Below are positions 41,428-49,446 of a stretch of DNA of 64,000 nt, one piece after another (the stretch's first letter is position 1; every line of letters begins with the position of its first letter). Location of the stretch: positions 2,902,988 to 2,966,987 of the forward strand of contig NZ_CP054476.1 of NCBI RefSeq assembly GCF_013341275.1, given 5' to 3'. The translations under genes and the position numbers were made by a program. The DNA is from Methyloligella sp. GL2 (GTDB lineage: Bacteria > Pseudomonadota > Alphaproteobacteria > Rhizobiales > Methyloligellaceae). Below the pieces are notes generated by a model. The model had not been told where the DNA came from and did not search any database. It worked only from the letters and a program-made list of their open reading frames with translations.

Positions 41428-42671
41428 ACACGCTCCGCGCGCGGCTCGCCGCCCTGCTCATCATCGTCATCGTAACCGTGGTCGGCTTGGCCACCGCTCT
41501 CTCTATGATGGTGTTCGGACCGCCGGGACCGGAAAAGACCGTCGGGCCGGTGATCAGCCAGATCGAGATGTTGAAGGCTCTCGCCGAACAGGGCCCCGAT
41601 GCGCCCAATCTGCCATTCTCCAAAACCCCGGCCCAAGGCAAGATCGACCAGAGCATGACCGGTTGGCTACGGGAGACGCTGAAGACGCAAGGCCATGATT
41701 GGCCCATCATCGTCACCCGCACGGAGCATCGCGGTCCTTTGACCGTCTCGGTGCCGATGGCCGAGCGGGGCTATCTGCTGATGCCGATGCCGGTTCTGCC
41801 GCGGCCGGGTGGCGGGTGGCATATTTTCTGGCGCTGGATGTTGCTGATCACGGTCGCTGCTGCTGCGGTTGCCATCTTCTTCGCCTATCGCATGACGCGG
41901 CCTTTGGTGATGCTGGAAAACGCCATCGCCACGGTCGAGCCGGAAGGCATTATGCCGGAGCTGCCCGAGAAGGGACCGGCCGAGGTGCGGGCGACGGCAC
42001 ATGCCTTGAACCGTCTCTCGGCGCGGCTCCGAAACGCGGTGGAAAGCCGGATGCGGCTGGTGGCAGCGGCGGGCCATGACTTGCGCACGCCGATGACGCG
42101 GATGCGGCTTCGCGCCGAGTTCTTGGATCTCGACGACGAGGAGCGCGAGCTTTGGCTGAAGGATCTCGACGAGCTGGACCGCATCGCCGACAGCGCCATT
42201 CTCTTGGTGCGCGAGGAGGTGGACCAGCCCGCGCCGGAGACCATCGCGCTGGATAAGCTCATCAGTCAGATCGCCGAGGAGCTCGTCTCGCAAGGGCGGA
42301 AAGTGGAGCTTGGCCCCCTGCCCGCGCTCTCGGTGAAAGGAAGCCGGCTGGCGCTGACCCGCGCGCTGCGCAATCTGATCATCAATGCCGCGACCCATGG
42401 CGGCGGGGCGACGGTGAGCCTTGCCGCGAAGGACGATCAGGCCGTGGTGACGATCGAGGACGAGGGCCCGGGCATTCCGGAGGATTTGCTGGGTCAGATC
42501 TTCGAGCCGTTCTTCCGGGTCGATCCCAGCCGCCGGCAGAATATCGCCGGCGCGGGACTCGGGCTGACCATCGCCAAGGAGATCGTGCAGCGGGCCGGCG
42601 GCGACGTGGAGATCGAGAACCGCAAACCGCGCGGCTTGCGCCAGGTCATTACCCTGCCGCTGGAGCAGTAG
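41424..42671 (+). CDS. EnvZ-type sensor histidine kinase
   Basis: Inner-membrane sensor kinase, 415 residues, GTG start overlapping the response regulator stop. Two membrane helices (about 7-30, ARLAALLIIVIVTVVGLATAL; about 135-158, WMLLITVAAAAVAIFFAYRM) enclose a periplasmic sensor region of about 100 residues. Then come a HAMP linker, the H-box AAAGHDLRTPMTRMRLRAEF and HATPase motifs: NLIINAATHGG (N box), DEGPGIPEDLLGQIFEPFFR (G1 and F) and GAGLGLTIAKEI (G2). The signal is unknown; the Spy-like neighbour points to envelope or metal stress. Its 3' end faces another kinase gene 3 bases away. Confidence 0.93.
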   Translation: MNTLRARLAALLIIVIVTVVGLATALSMMVFGPPGPEKTVGPVISQIEMLKALAEQGPDAPNLPFSKTPAQGKIDQSMTGWLRETLKTQGHDWPIIVTRTEHRGPLTVSVPMAERGYLLMPMPVLPRPGGGWHIFWRWMLLITVAAAAVAIFFAYRMTRPLVMLENAIATVEPEGIMPELPEKGPAEVRATAHALNRLSARLRNAVESRMRLVAAAGHDLRTPMTRMRLRAEFLDLDDEERELWLKDLDELDRIADSAILLVREEVDQPAPETIALDKLISQIAEELVSQGRKVELGPLPALSVKGSRLALTRALRNLIINAATHGGGATVSLAAKDDQAVVTIEDEGPGIPEDLLGQIFEPFFRVDPSRRQNIAGAGLGLTIAKEIVQRAGGDVEIENRKPRGLRQVITLPLEQ

Positions 42672-42674
42672 GCT

Positions 42675-44060
42675 CTACCCCGCGCGGGGCAGGATCAGGC
42701 TGACGGCTAGGCCGGGATGGCGGTTCCGAAGTTCGACCTTACCGCCCCAGGCTTCGGCGATATCGGCAACGATGGCAAGCCCGAGCCCACTGCCCGGTCC
42801 GGCGCTGTCGAGACGCGTACCGCGGCGGAGCACATCGGAAAGATGGGCGTCGGGTACGCCCGGCCCATCGTCGCTGACAGTGATGACCGTCGAGGTCTCG
42901 TCTTGCGATGCCTCGATGCGCACGGTGCTCTTCCCATGGCGGGCGGCATTGTCCATTAGATTGCCCAGCGCCTCGGCAAGGTCCTGCCGCTCGATGGGTG
43001 CGATCAGCCCTTCCGGCACAGCGATCTGCCAATCCAGCTTGGCGCCGCAGACGGTTTTCGCCAGCACGGCGCGAACATCCTTCGCGACCGCGGCGACATC
43101 GGCGGTGGCGCGGCTCGTCGCGGGTGCGAGCCGGGCGCGGGTGAGCTGGCGCGTTACATGGCGCTGCATGTCCTCGGCAAGCGACAGAATCTCGTCCGCC
43201 GCTTCGCTCTCGCCCTTGCGGCGGAGCTTGTCGGCCTCGCCGGTCAAAACTTGCAGCGAGGTCTTCAGCCCATGGGCGAGATCGGCGGCTTGCCCGCGCG
43301 CCTTCTCCATTTGCCGCCCTTGCGCATCGAGCAGCGTGTCGATCTCTTGGGCCAGCGGTGCGACCTCCTCCGGGAAGCCGGAGCCGATACGTTCTGCCTT
43401 GCCGGATCGAATCTCGGCGAGCTTGGCGCGAAGCCGGCTCAACGGGCGCAGCCCGATGGAGACTTGCGCCCAGGCGGCGGCGCCGAGCAGCAGCCCGATC
43501 AGCAGCAGAAACGGCACCAGCACGCTGGCGAAGCGCCAGGCCGCTGCATTCAGCTCGGCCGCATCGATGGCGACGATGGCGGTGACGGTCTTGTCGCCCA
43601 TGGCGGGAGGCAGCGCGACGCGGCGCTCCAACCCGTAGAGAGAGGTGCCGCCCGGCCCCGCCAGGCGGCGATGGGTGACGGTCTCTTCCCTTTCTTGCGG
43701 TGCGGGAGGGGCGAGCTCGAAATCCCAGAGCGAGCGGGAGCGGAAGACGGGGCCCTCCGGCTCGACGCGCAGCTGCCAATAAAGCCCGGAGAGCGCCTTC
43801 TGAAAGCGGGAATCCCCCGGGGGACGCAGCACTTCGAGCGCACCGTCCGGCCCCGGTCCGAATCCAGCGATGAGCTGATCGAGATGCACTTTCAGCTCGC
43901 TATCGACCCAGCTCTCGACATGGCGCTGGAACAGCACGGTGAGGATCAACGCCGCGATCAGAAGCGCGGCGAGGCTGGAAAGGCCGGCGGCGAGCACCAG
44001 ACGCCGGCGCAGCGAGCCGGGTTTCTTCGCCACCCTTTCGATGCGGGGTTCAGCCGTCAT
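42675..44060 (-). CDS. Sensor histidine kinase, PhoQ-like
   Basis: Second membrane kinase, 461 residues from the ATG at 44060, whose start overlaps the response regulator stop by 11 bases (a longer start at 44087 overlaps more). Two membrane helices (LVLAAGLSSLAALLIAALIL; FASVLVPFLLLIGLLLGAAAWA) bound a periplasmic region of about 130 residues. A HAMP-like linker follows, then the H-box DLAHGLKTSLQVLTGEADKL (PhoQ/BasS-like), the N box NLMDNAARHGK and GSGLGLAIVADIAEAWGG. It ends 3 bases from the EnvZ-type kinase gene, tail to tail. In the operon it follows a PepSY gene and its regulator. Confidence 0.92.
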   Translation of the reverse strand: MTAEPRIERVAKKPGSLRRRLVLAAGLSSLAALLIAALILTVLFQRHVESWVDSELKVHLDQLIAGFGPGPDGALEVLRPPGDSRFQKALSGLYWQLRVEPEGPVFRSRSLWDFELAPPAPQEREETVTHRRLAGPGGTSLYGLERRVALPPAMGDKTVTAIVAIDAAELNAAAWRFASVLVPFLLLIGLLLGAAAWAQVSIGLRPLSRLRAKLAEIRSGKAERIGSGFPEEVAPLAQEIDTLLDAQGRQMEKARGQAADLAHGLKTSLQVLTGEADKLRRKGESEAADEILSLAEDMQRHVTRQLTRARLAPATSRATADVAAVAKDVRAVLAKTVCGAKLDWQIAVPEGLIAPIERQDLAEALGNLMDNAARHGKSTVRIEASQDETSTVITVSDDGPGVPDAHLSDVLRRGTRLDSAGPGSGLGLAIVADIAEAWGGKVELRNRHPGLAVSLILPRAG

Positions 44061-44715
44061 CGCCGGGCACCGCATAGCCGAAGCCACGGCGGGTCTCGAT
44101 GGACTCCGGTCCCAACTTCTTGCGCAGCCGCGCGATCACCGCTTCCAGCGCATTGGCATCGCGGGCATCGTCGTCGCCATAAAGATGCTCGATGATCTCG
44201 CCCGCCGGAACCACGCGGCCCTGATGATGCAGCAAATAGGAGATCAGGCGGTATTCCAGGGGCGAGAGGCTGACCGGCACGCCGTTCTTGGAAAGCCGCA
44301 TCTGCAGCGTATCGAGGGTCAGCTCGCCCGCCTCGATGATCGCGGCGCCATGGCCGCTCGCCCGGCGGATCAGCGCGCGGAGCCGGGCCAGCAGCTCCTC
44401 CATGCGGAAGGGCTTGGGCAGATAATCGTCGGCGCCGGCCTCAATGCCCTCGACCCGCTCCGGCCAGGCGCCGCGCGCGGTGAGGATCAGAACCGGGGTC
44501 TGGCGCTTGGCGGCACGCCAGCGCTTCAGCACGGCGAGCCCGTCCATCTTCGGCAGGCCGAGATCGAGGATGATGGCGTCATAGCTGCCGGTATCGCCAC
44601 GGAACCAGGCCTCCTCGCCATCGCCTACAATCTCGCTGGTGAAGCCGGAGGCGTTCAGCGTCGCCTCAATATCGGCCGCGATGCGGCTATCGTCTTCGAC
44701 GATGAGGATATGCAT
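44050..44715 (-). CDS. OmpR/PhoP family response regulator
   Basis: Response regulator of 221 residues with receiver domain (ILIVEDDSRIAADIE; phosphoacceptor Asp51 in IILDLGLPKMDG; LTARG; YLPKPF) and an OmpR-type output domain (LSPLEYRLISYLLHHQGRVVPAGEIIEHLY; ALEAVIARLRKKLG; TRRGFGYAV). The ATG at 44715 shares a base with the PepSY stop (TGATG), so the PepSY protein, regulator and kinase are translated in series. PhoP-QseB-like regulators are often co-encoded with PepSY proteins. Target genes are unknown; the divergent PepSY gene at 45154 is the nearest candidate. Confidence 0.93.
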   Translation of the reverse strand: MHILIVEDDSRIAADIEATLNASGFTSEIVGDGEEAWFRGDTGSYDAIILDLGLPKMDGLAVLKRWRAAKRQTPVLILTARGAWPERVEGIEAGADDYLPKPFRMEELLARLRALIRRASGHGAAIIEAGELTLDTLQMRLSKNGVPVSLSPLEYRLISYLLHHQGRVVPAGEIIEHLYGDDDARDANALEAVIARLRKKLGPESIETRRGFGYAVPGDDG

Positions 44716-45023
44716 CAATCCTCGTCTTCCAGATCGAGGATTTCGCCAGTCTTGGCATCGACCTCGACCTCCTGCACCCGCCCCTCCGGGCGCACCAGCT
44801 TGAACTCATAGATATAGCGCCCGTCCTCGCGGTCGAGCTCGACCTCGATGATCTCGCCGGGGATTTGCGCCTTCAGCTTCTCGGTGATCTCGGCAAGCGG
44901 CGCAACGCGGCCCTCCTCCAGGGCGCGGCGGGCGGCATCGTGATCGAGGTCGTCGGCGCGGGACGGCGAGACGGCAAGGGCCAGCACGATCAGAAGCAGG
45001 CAGAAGGGTGCGGTCTTCTTCAT
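44715..45023 (-). CDS. Exported PepSY-domain protein in two-component operon
   Basis: Small periplasmic protein of 102 residues with signal peptide MKKTAPFCLLLIVLALAVSPSRADD and one PepSY domain (AARRALEEGRVAPLAEITEKLKAQIPGEIIEVELDREDGRYIYEFKLVRPEGRVQEVEVDAKTGE, given here only to mark its extent, residues about 32-97). Such domains are thought to bind or inhibit peptidases or to act with sensor kinases. The C-terminus is acidic. It is the first gene of the PepSY-regulator-kinase operon and diverges from a second PepSY gene 130 bases away. Confidence 0.85.
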   Translation of the reverse strand: MKKTAPFCLLLIVLALAVSPSRADDLDHDAARRALEEGRVAPLAEITEKLKAQIPGEIIEVELDREDGRYIYEFKLVRPEGRVQEVEVDAKTGEILDLEDED

Positions 45024-45153
45024 AGCGCCAGTGTCGCGCGTTTTGCCTGACAAATCGCTGACGACGGCGGTCAGGCTGGCATCAGCGGGGATTTTGCAGA
45101 GTTCACGGCATCGGGGCGATGCGCCCTTTCCAAACCGATGAAGGAGTTTGCAG

Positions 45154-45438
45154 ATGAAGACGCTTTTCACCACCACCGCCCTTGCTGCCATGCTGGCTGT
45201 CTCCGCCGCCGCGCTTCCCGCTTTCGCCTGGGACGGGCCCCGGCTAAACGTGCCGAAGGAGCGCTGGATGTCGCCGGCGGAGCTGAAGGACAAGCTCAGC
45301 GCGCAAGGCTACAAGGTCTATGAGATCGAGAGCGACGACGGAGCCTATGAGGTCGAGATGGCCGATAAGGACGGCACGCGCATCGAAACTTACGTTCATC
45401 CGGAGACGGGCAAGCTGCTGCCCGGCTATGACGACTAG
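45154..45438 (+). CDS. Exported PepSY-domain protein, divergent from the operon
   Basis: Small exported protein of 94 residues with signal peptide MKTLFTTTALAAMLAVSAAALPAFA and a PepSY_2-like domain: WMSPAELKDKLSAQGYKVYEIE, DDGAYEVEMADKDGTR and YVHPETGKLLPGYDD. The ATG at 45154 has AAGGAG seven bases before. It faces away from the PepSY-regulator-kinase operon and may be its target or a modulator of the kinase. It ends 35 bases before the convergent MFS gene with a hairpin in between. Confidence 0.85.
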   Translation: MKTLFTTTALAAMLAVSAAALPAFAWDGPRLNVPKERWMSPAELKDKLSAQGYKVYEIESDDGAYEVEMADKDGTRIETYVHPETGKLLPGYDD

Positions 45439-45459
45439 GCTTAAGCGCGACGCGGAGCT

Positions 45460-45484
45460 AGGGCGGCGGACGATCAGCCGCCCT
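45460..45484. terminator. Hairpin between convergent PepSY and MFS genes
   Basis: Eight-base-pair stem (agggcggc with gccgccct) and 9-base loop spanning the MFS stop codon. No T run; it may serve both strands weakly. Confidence 0.4.
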
Positions 45485-46697
45485 CCTCCTCCGCATAGGC
45501 CATGTCGATCTCTTTCGCTTCACGCCCCGCGAGCGCCAAGAGCCCAACGGTGATCGCCGCGCCGGCCGCGACCAGCGCAAGCGCGATGCCGTAGCTGCCA
45601 TAGCGCGAGGCGATCCCGGCCTGCATGGTGGCGTTGTAAGAAGCAAGCAGATTGCCGAGCTGATAGACGAAACCGGGGAAGGTACCGCGCACCTCCGCCG
45701 GCGATATCTCGTTGAGATGGGCCGGCACGATGCCCCAGCAGCCCTGCACCATGAACTGCATCGCGAAGGCGGCAACGGCCAGCATGACCACGCCGTCGGC
45801 CATGGCCCAGAACGGCGTGATGAGAAGCGCCAGCCCCGCGCCGAGGGCCAGGGCATAGCGGCGCCCGATGGCTTGCGACAGCGCGCCGAAGATCAGCCCG
45901 CCGAGAATGGCGCCGATATTGTAGATCACCGCGATGATGCCGATGGCTTGCGGATCCAGGCCGCGGTCGAGCTTCAGGAAGGTGGGGTAGAGGTCCTGGG
46001 TGCCGTGGCTGAAGAAAGCCATGCCCATCATGAAGACCATGGCGTAGAGGGCGAGGCTCCAATGCTTGCGCAGCACGTCGAGCATGCGGGCCGCGCCCGG
46101 GCCTTGCGAGCTCCAGGCCGGAGATTCGGCGACAAAGCTGCGGATATAGAGAACCAGCAGGGCGGGCAATGCGCCGACGATAAACATGCCGCGCCAACCG
46201 ATGACATCGTAGAGCAGCGCATAGACCACGGCGGCGAGGAGATAGCCACTCGGATAGCCCGCCTGCAGCAGGCCCGAGGCGACGCCGCGCGACTTCACCG
46301 GGATCGATTCCATGGTGAGCGAGGCGCCGACGCCCCATTCCCCGCCCATGGCGATACCGAACAGAGCGCGGAGAATGAGGAAGACGATCAGATCGGGCGA
46401 GAAGGCGGTGGCGAAGCCGAGGATGGAGAAGGCCAGCACATTGGCCATCAGCACCGGACGGCGCCCGTAGCGGTCGGCGAGACGGCCGAACAGCAGCGCG
46501 CCGATGGGGCGCATGGCAAGGGTCAGAGTGACCGCCCAGGTGACCGTTTCGACGCTGACACCGAACTCCTCAGCCACGTCCACCATGACGAAGATCAGAA
46601 GAAAGAAGTCGAAGGCATCCAGCGTCCAGCCGAGATAGCTGGCGATCAGGGCGTGACGCTGCGATTTCGTCCAGCCCTTGAAGGCACCGAAGATCAT
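45474..46697 (-). CDS. MFS transporter, SHS/AHS type (carboxylate or sugar-acid symporter)
   Basis: Twelve-helix major facilitator carrier of 407 residues. It opens GWTKSQRHALIASYLGWTLDAFDFFLLIFVMVDV, as in the SHS (sialate:H+, lactate-like) group, with the loop GRLADRYGRRPVLMANV between helices 2 and 3 and GGEWGVGASLTMESIPVKSRGVASGLLQAGYPSGYLL in helices 4-5. The second half has the loop GALSQAIGRRYALALGAG. Such carriers move lactate, pyruvate or related acids with protons; the ligand here is not determined. It is a single gene, convergent with the small PepSY gene. Start ATG at 46697 has GGAGGGGGA-like sequence upstream. Confidence 0.85.
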   Translation of the reverse strand: MIFGAFKGWTKSQRHALIASYLGWTLDAFDFFLLIFVMVDVAEEFGVSVETVTWAVTLTLAMRPIGALLFGRLADRYGRRPVLMANVLAFSILGFATAFSPDLIVFLILRALFGIAMGGEWGVGASLTMESIPVKSRGVASGLLQAGYPSGYLLAAVVYALLYDVIGWRGMFIVGALPALLVLYIRSFVAESPAWSSQGPGAARMLDVLRKHWSLALYAMVFMMGMAFFSHGTQDLYPTFLKLDRGLDPQAIGIIAVIYNIGAILGGLIFGALSQAIGRRYALALGAGLALLITPFWAMADGVVMLAVAAFAMQFMVQGCWGIVPAHLNEISPAEVRGTFPGFVYQLGNLLASYNATMQAGIASRYGSYGIALALVAAGAAITVGLLALAGREAKEIDMAYAEEEGG

Positions 46698-46913
46698 TTC
46701 CCCCTCCCCTTATCGTTTCGCCCTCGATCATACGCGAAGTCGCGCGGGCTGAAATGCTTCTGTTTTCCACAAAAATTGGCGCTGCCCAACAGGGCTCAGC
46801 CCATGAATGCGACCTGAACGCCGCATTCAAAACGGGTTCAAAGCGCCTCCTCTAGAACTGGTCCTCATCACGGACACGGCAGCAAGCCGGTTCGGAAAAC
46901 TGGAGGACTAGAG

Positions 46914-47348
46914 ATGAAGTTTCGGACCCTATTTCTCGCTGGCGTCACGGCCTTAAGCTTCGGCGCAGCAACCCTTCCGGCCCAGGCGGGCGGCTCGGTC
47001 TATCTGGAGCAGCGCGGCGGTTGGAACGAATTCGGCGGCGGGCAGCACGGTACCCGCAACCGCATCACCGTCGATCAGCGCGGCCGGGCCAATGGCGGCT
47101 TCGCCACCCAGCGCGGCTGGCGCAACCACACGGTGATCGGCCAGCAGGGCCGCGGCAACTATGCCGACACCGATCAGCGCGGCGGCCGCAACATCGTCGG
47201 CATCGCCCAGTTCGGGCGCGGCCATACCGCCATCACCAGCCAGGACGGCAACGGCAATGCCATCGGCGTGATCCAGGCCGGGCGCGGCAACACCGCCCAT
47301 GCCCGCCAGATCGGCCGGGGCAATGTCTCGGTCATCGTCCAGGACTGA
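46914..47348 (+). CDS. Curlin-repeat protein (amyloid fibre subunit), Arg-rich
   Basis: Exported curlin-family protein, subunit of curli-like amyloid fibres on the cell surface. It is 144 residues: signal peptide MKFRTLFLAGVTALSFGAATLPAQA and then five to six repeats of the QxGxxN type (DQRGRAN, TQRGWRN, GQQGRGN, DQRGGRN, AQFGRGH, QAGRGN, QIGRGN) spaced about 18-22 residues. Repeats hold many Arg in place of the small residues of CsgA. The ATG is preceded by CTGGAGGAC. It is followed by a csgH-like gene and a second curlin gene in one apparent operon. No CsgG channel or CsgE/CsgF accessory gene is in the window. Confidence 0.85.
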   Translation: MKFRTLFLAGVTALSFGAATLPAQAGGSVYLEQRGGWNEFGGGQHGTRNRITVDQRGRANGGFATQRGWRNHTVIGQQGRGNYADTDQRGGRNIVGIAQFGRGHTAITSQDGNGNAIGVIQAGRGNTAHARQIGRGNVSVIVQD

Positions 47349-47390
47349 CGCGGACGCTTCCTCCACCAAAAGGATACGAGGAGAAAAGTC

Positions 47391-47816
47391 ATGATCAGGA
47401 TGTTGAGCTTGGCGGCGGTGCCCGCCCTCTCTCTCGGAATGGCGTGGGGGGCTTCCGGCCTCCCCGCCAACGGCGAGGCGCCTCAGTCCGCAAAGCTGCA
47501 GCGGGCGCAGAATGCCGGGGCGCTGTCGCAATGCGATATCCGCGTCGGTAGCTCCGGCGGCATGCTGACCCTGGAGGGCGTCGCTTCAGCGGACGTGCCG
47601 CTTTCCGGCTCCTATGAGCTGAAGGTGACCCAGACGGGCGGCGGCAGCAGCGCCAATATCGTCCAGAGCGGCGCGTTCGACGTGGCGCCCGGCATGCCCG
47701 GCTCCCTCGGCACCATCACCCTTTCCAACACGGGCGGCTACGCGGCGAGCTTGCGCGTTCGCGGCCTCAACGGCGCGGTGCTGTGCACCCGCCAGGTCGG
47801 CACCACGCGCATCTAG
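47391..47816 (+). CDS. csgH: CsgH-like curli chaperone/inhibitor
   Basis: CsgH is an alphaproteobacterial periplasmic protein that keeps curli subunits from forming fibres too early. The 141-residue product has a signal peptide and a single Ig-like beta domain starting ALSQCDIRVGSSGGMLTLEGVASAD and ending LRVRGLNGAVLCTRQVG. Cys48 and Cys132 at the two ends could form a disulfide, as in CsgH. SGSYELKVTQTGGGSSANIVQSGAFDV is typical of the family. It sits between two curlin genes, which supports the call. ATG at 47391 has GAGGAG upstream. Curli amyloid control is a family inference. Confidence 0.8.
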   Translation: MIRMLSLAAVPALSLGMAWGASGLPANGEAPQSAKLQRAQNAGALSQCDIRVGSSGGMLTLEGVASADVPLSGSYELKVTQTGGGSSANIVQSGAFDVAPGMPGSLGTITLSNTGGYAASLRVRGLNGAVLCTRQVGTTRI

Positions 47817-47853
47817 CCGAAGCCGCGCAACGCAAGAACAAGGAGGCATTTCG

Positions 47854-48276
47854 ATGGCTGGAATTTTCAAGACAAGCGCACTTGCCGCCGCTCTGCTGGG
47901 CTTTGCGGCCATGGCGCCGGCCCCGGCTTCGGCCGGCTCGTTCGGCCTCATGGTCACGCCCTCGGGCGATACGGCGAAGCTGATCCGCAGCGGCCTGCAG
48001 ATCTACGCCATGGCCGAGCAGCACGAGAGCGGATCGCGCAAGAAGAACCGCGCCCGCGTGGAGCAGCGCGGCAAGCGCAACGCCTCCGCCATCGGCCAGA
48101 AGGGCCGGAACAACAATGCCTTCGTGGTGCAGAACGGCGACGACCACCGCGCCAATGTCCGGCAGGCAGGCCGCAACAACACGCTCGGCGTGTTCCAGTT
48201 CGGCCGCGGCACGGATCTCGATATCGGCCAATACGGCCGCAACCAAACCGGTCTCGTCTTCCTAGGTGGCTGGTGA
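47854..48276 (+). CDS. Second curlin-repeat protein
   Basis: Exported curlin-family protein, 140 residues, with signal peptide MAGIFKTSALAAALLGFAAMAPAPASA, a non-repeat segment to about residue 65 and then four to five QxGxxN repeats (EQRGKRN, GQKGRNN, QAGRNN, FQFGRGT, GQYGRNQ). The repeats are Arg/Lys rich and the protein ends in Trp. With the first curlin it may give major and minor (nucleator) subunits; which is which cannot be told. It is the last gene of the operon, followed by a hairpin terminator. Confidence 0.83.
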   Translation: MAGIFKTSALAAALLGFAAMAPAPASAGSFGLMVTPSGDTAKLIRSGLQIYAMAEQHESGSRKKNRARVEQRGKRNASAIGQKGRNNNAFVVQNGDDHRANVRQAGRNNTLGVFQFGRGTDLDIGQYGRNQTGLVFLGGW

Positions 48277-48293
48277 CGTGACTGGCAGGCGAG

Positions 48294-48331
48294 GACCTCC
48301 CCGCAGGCCAGCGCCGGCGGCGGAGGTCTTT
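48294..48331 (+). terminator. Terminator of the curlin operon
   Basis: Stem gacctcc (48294-48300) with ggaggtc (48322-48328) enclosing a GC-rich loop that can extend the pairing, followed by TTT, 17 bases after the last curlin stop. Confidence 0.55.
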
Positions 48332-48449
48332 GCCGTCCCTTGCATGTGCATATTATTCCTGTGCACGCTGAAATAGTTTTCCCCCATGCCGTGCGCTATG
48401 ATCGGAAACATTGCTCCGACACTCAATTTGCGGGAGGATTTTTTCGGAT

Positions 48450-48641
48450 ATGGGACATAAAAGCCGCCTCACCCCCTGGTATATCGGCCTTGCCATCGTG
48501 TTCGCCGCGGTGATCTTCGTCGGCTACCGGATGTTTGCCACAAGCTGCCCGGCGCCGATCGCGCTGGAGCTCGGCGTGCTGACCGTGGTGCCGATCGTCT
48601 ATCTGGTGCTGATGTATCTCACATTTGTGAGCCAGAAGTGA
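48450..48641 (+). CDS. Small two-helix membrane protein, unknown function
   Basis: Hypothetical membrane protein of 63 residues. Two hydrophobic segments (WYIGLAIVFAAVIFVGYRMF and LELGVLTVVPIVYLVLMYLTF) flank a short loop with one Cys (TSCPAP). A GGGAGG sequence lies 12 bases before the ATG at 48450; an in-frame TTG at 48411 would add 13 residues and is less likely. No relative is recognised. It stands alone between the curlin operon and the AhpD-like gene. Confidence 0.6.
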   Translation: MGHKSRLTPWYIGLAIVFAAVIFVGYRMFATSCPAPIALELGVLTVVPIVYLVLMYLTFVSQK

Positions 48642-48721
48642 GCGCGAGGCGCATTGCCTAAGGGAGACGAGGCTCGCTAGGCTTTGGGGAATCTTTTCCT
48701 CAAGCCGCGAGCCTTGCTGCC

Positions 48722-49276
48722 ATGCGTATCGCGCCGAAATCTCCTTCCGCTTACCCTTGGTATCTGCGCCCGTTCTTCTGGAACCAGAAGCGTAAATACG
48801 GCGCCGTGCTGGATGCCGCCCTGCTCTGGGGCCGGGCGCCAAAGCTGTTCGTCGGCGTAGCGTTTCTCTATGGGCTGATCGACCGGAGAAACTCGCCGCT
48901 GGATCCGGCCTTACGCTCCTTGGTGACGGTACGGGTCTCGCAGGTGAACCACTGCCCGTTCTGCGTCGATATCAATTCCAACACACTGATGAAACGCGGG
49001 GCGAGCGCCGAGAAGGTGGACGCGCTGGACCGCTGGCGGGAGAGCGACCTGTTCGATGCGCGTGAGCAGGCGGCGCTGGATTATGCCGAGGCGATGAGCG
49101 GTCCCGGCACGCCGGTTACCGACGCGCAGATCACGGTGCTGAAGCGCTTCTTCGACGAGGATGCCATCGTCGAGCTCACCGGCCTGATCGCCTTCCAGAA
49201 CCTCTCCTCCCGGTTCAACGCGGCCCTCGCCGTGCCGCCGCAAGGCTTCTGCAAGCTTCCCGACAGAGGCGACTAG
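48722..49276 (+). CDS. Carboxymuconolactone decarboxylase/AhpD-like protein
   Basis: Small helical protein of the CMD/AhpD-like family, 184 residues, no signal peptide. It has the redox pair Cys78 and Cys81 in VNHCPFCVDINSNTLMKRG, as in AhpD peroxidase partners and relatives, with RVSQV before it. The N-terminal part is longer than in AhpD and has aromatic residues (PSAYPWYLRPFFWNQKRKY). Members act as thiol peroxidase partners or as decarboxylases; the CxxC favours a redox role. It is single and no peroxiredoxin gene is next to it. Start ATG has no obvious ribosome site. Confidence 0.82.
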   Translation: MRIAPKSPSAYPWYLRPFFWNQKRKYGAVLDAALLWGRAPKLFVGVAFLYGLIDRRNSPLDPALRSLVTVRVSQVNHCPFCVDINSNTLMKRGASAEKVDALDRWRESDLFDAREQAALDYAEAMSGPGTPVTDAQITVLKRFFDEDAIVELTGLIAFQNLSSRFNAALAVPPQGFCKLPDRGD

Positions 49277-49446
49277 GTCGCCTTAAGCTAAGGGTTTGGA
49301 ATTACGAACGATTTTCCGCAATTCGTGGAGGATTGCGTAACGGCTCTATGGCATGCTTCCGCTATTGTTAATGTCGCGCCTAAACCAAGAAAACGCGATC
49401 GCGCAGCGGTGCCGATCTTCGCGCATCGCCTTCACTTCGTTAGCCC

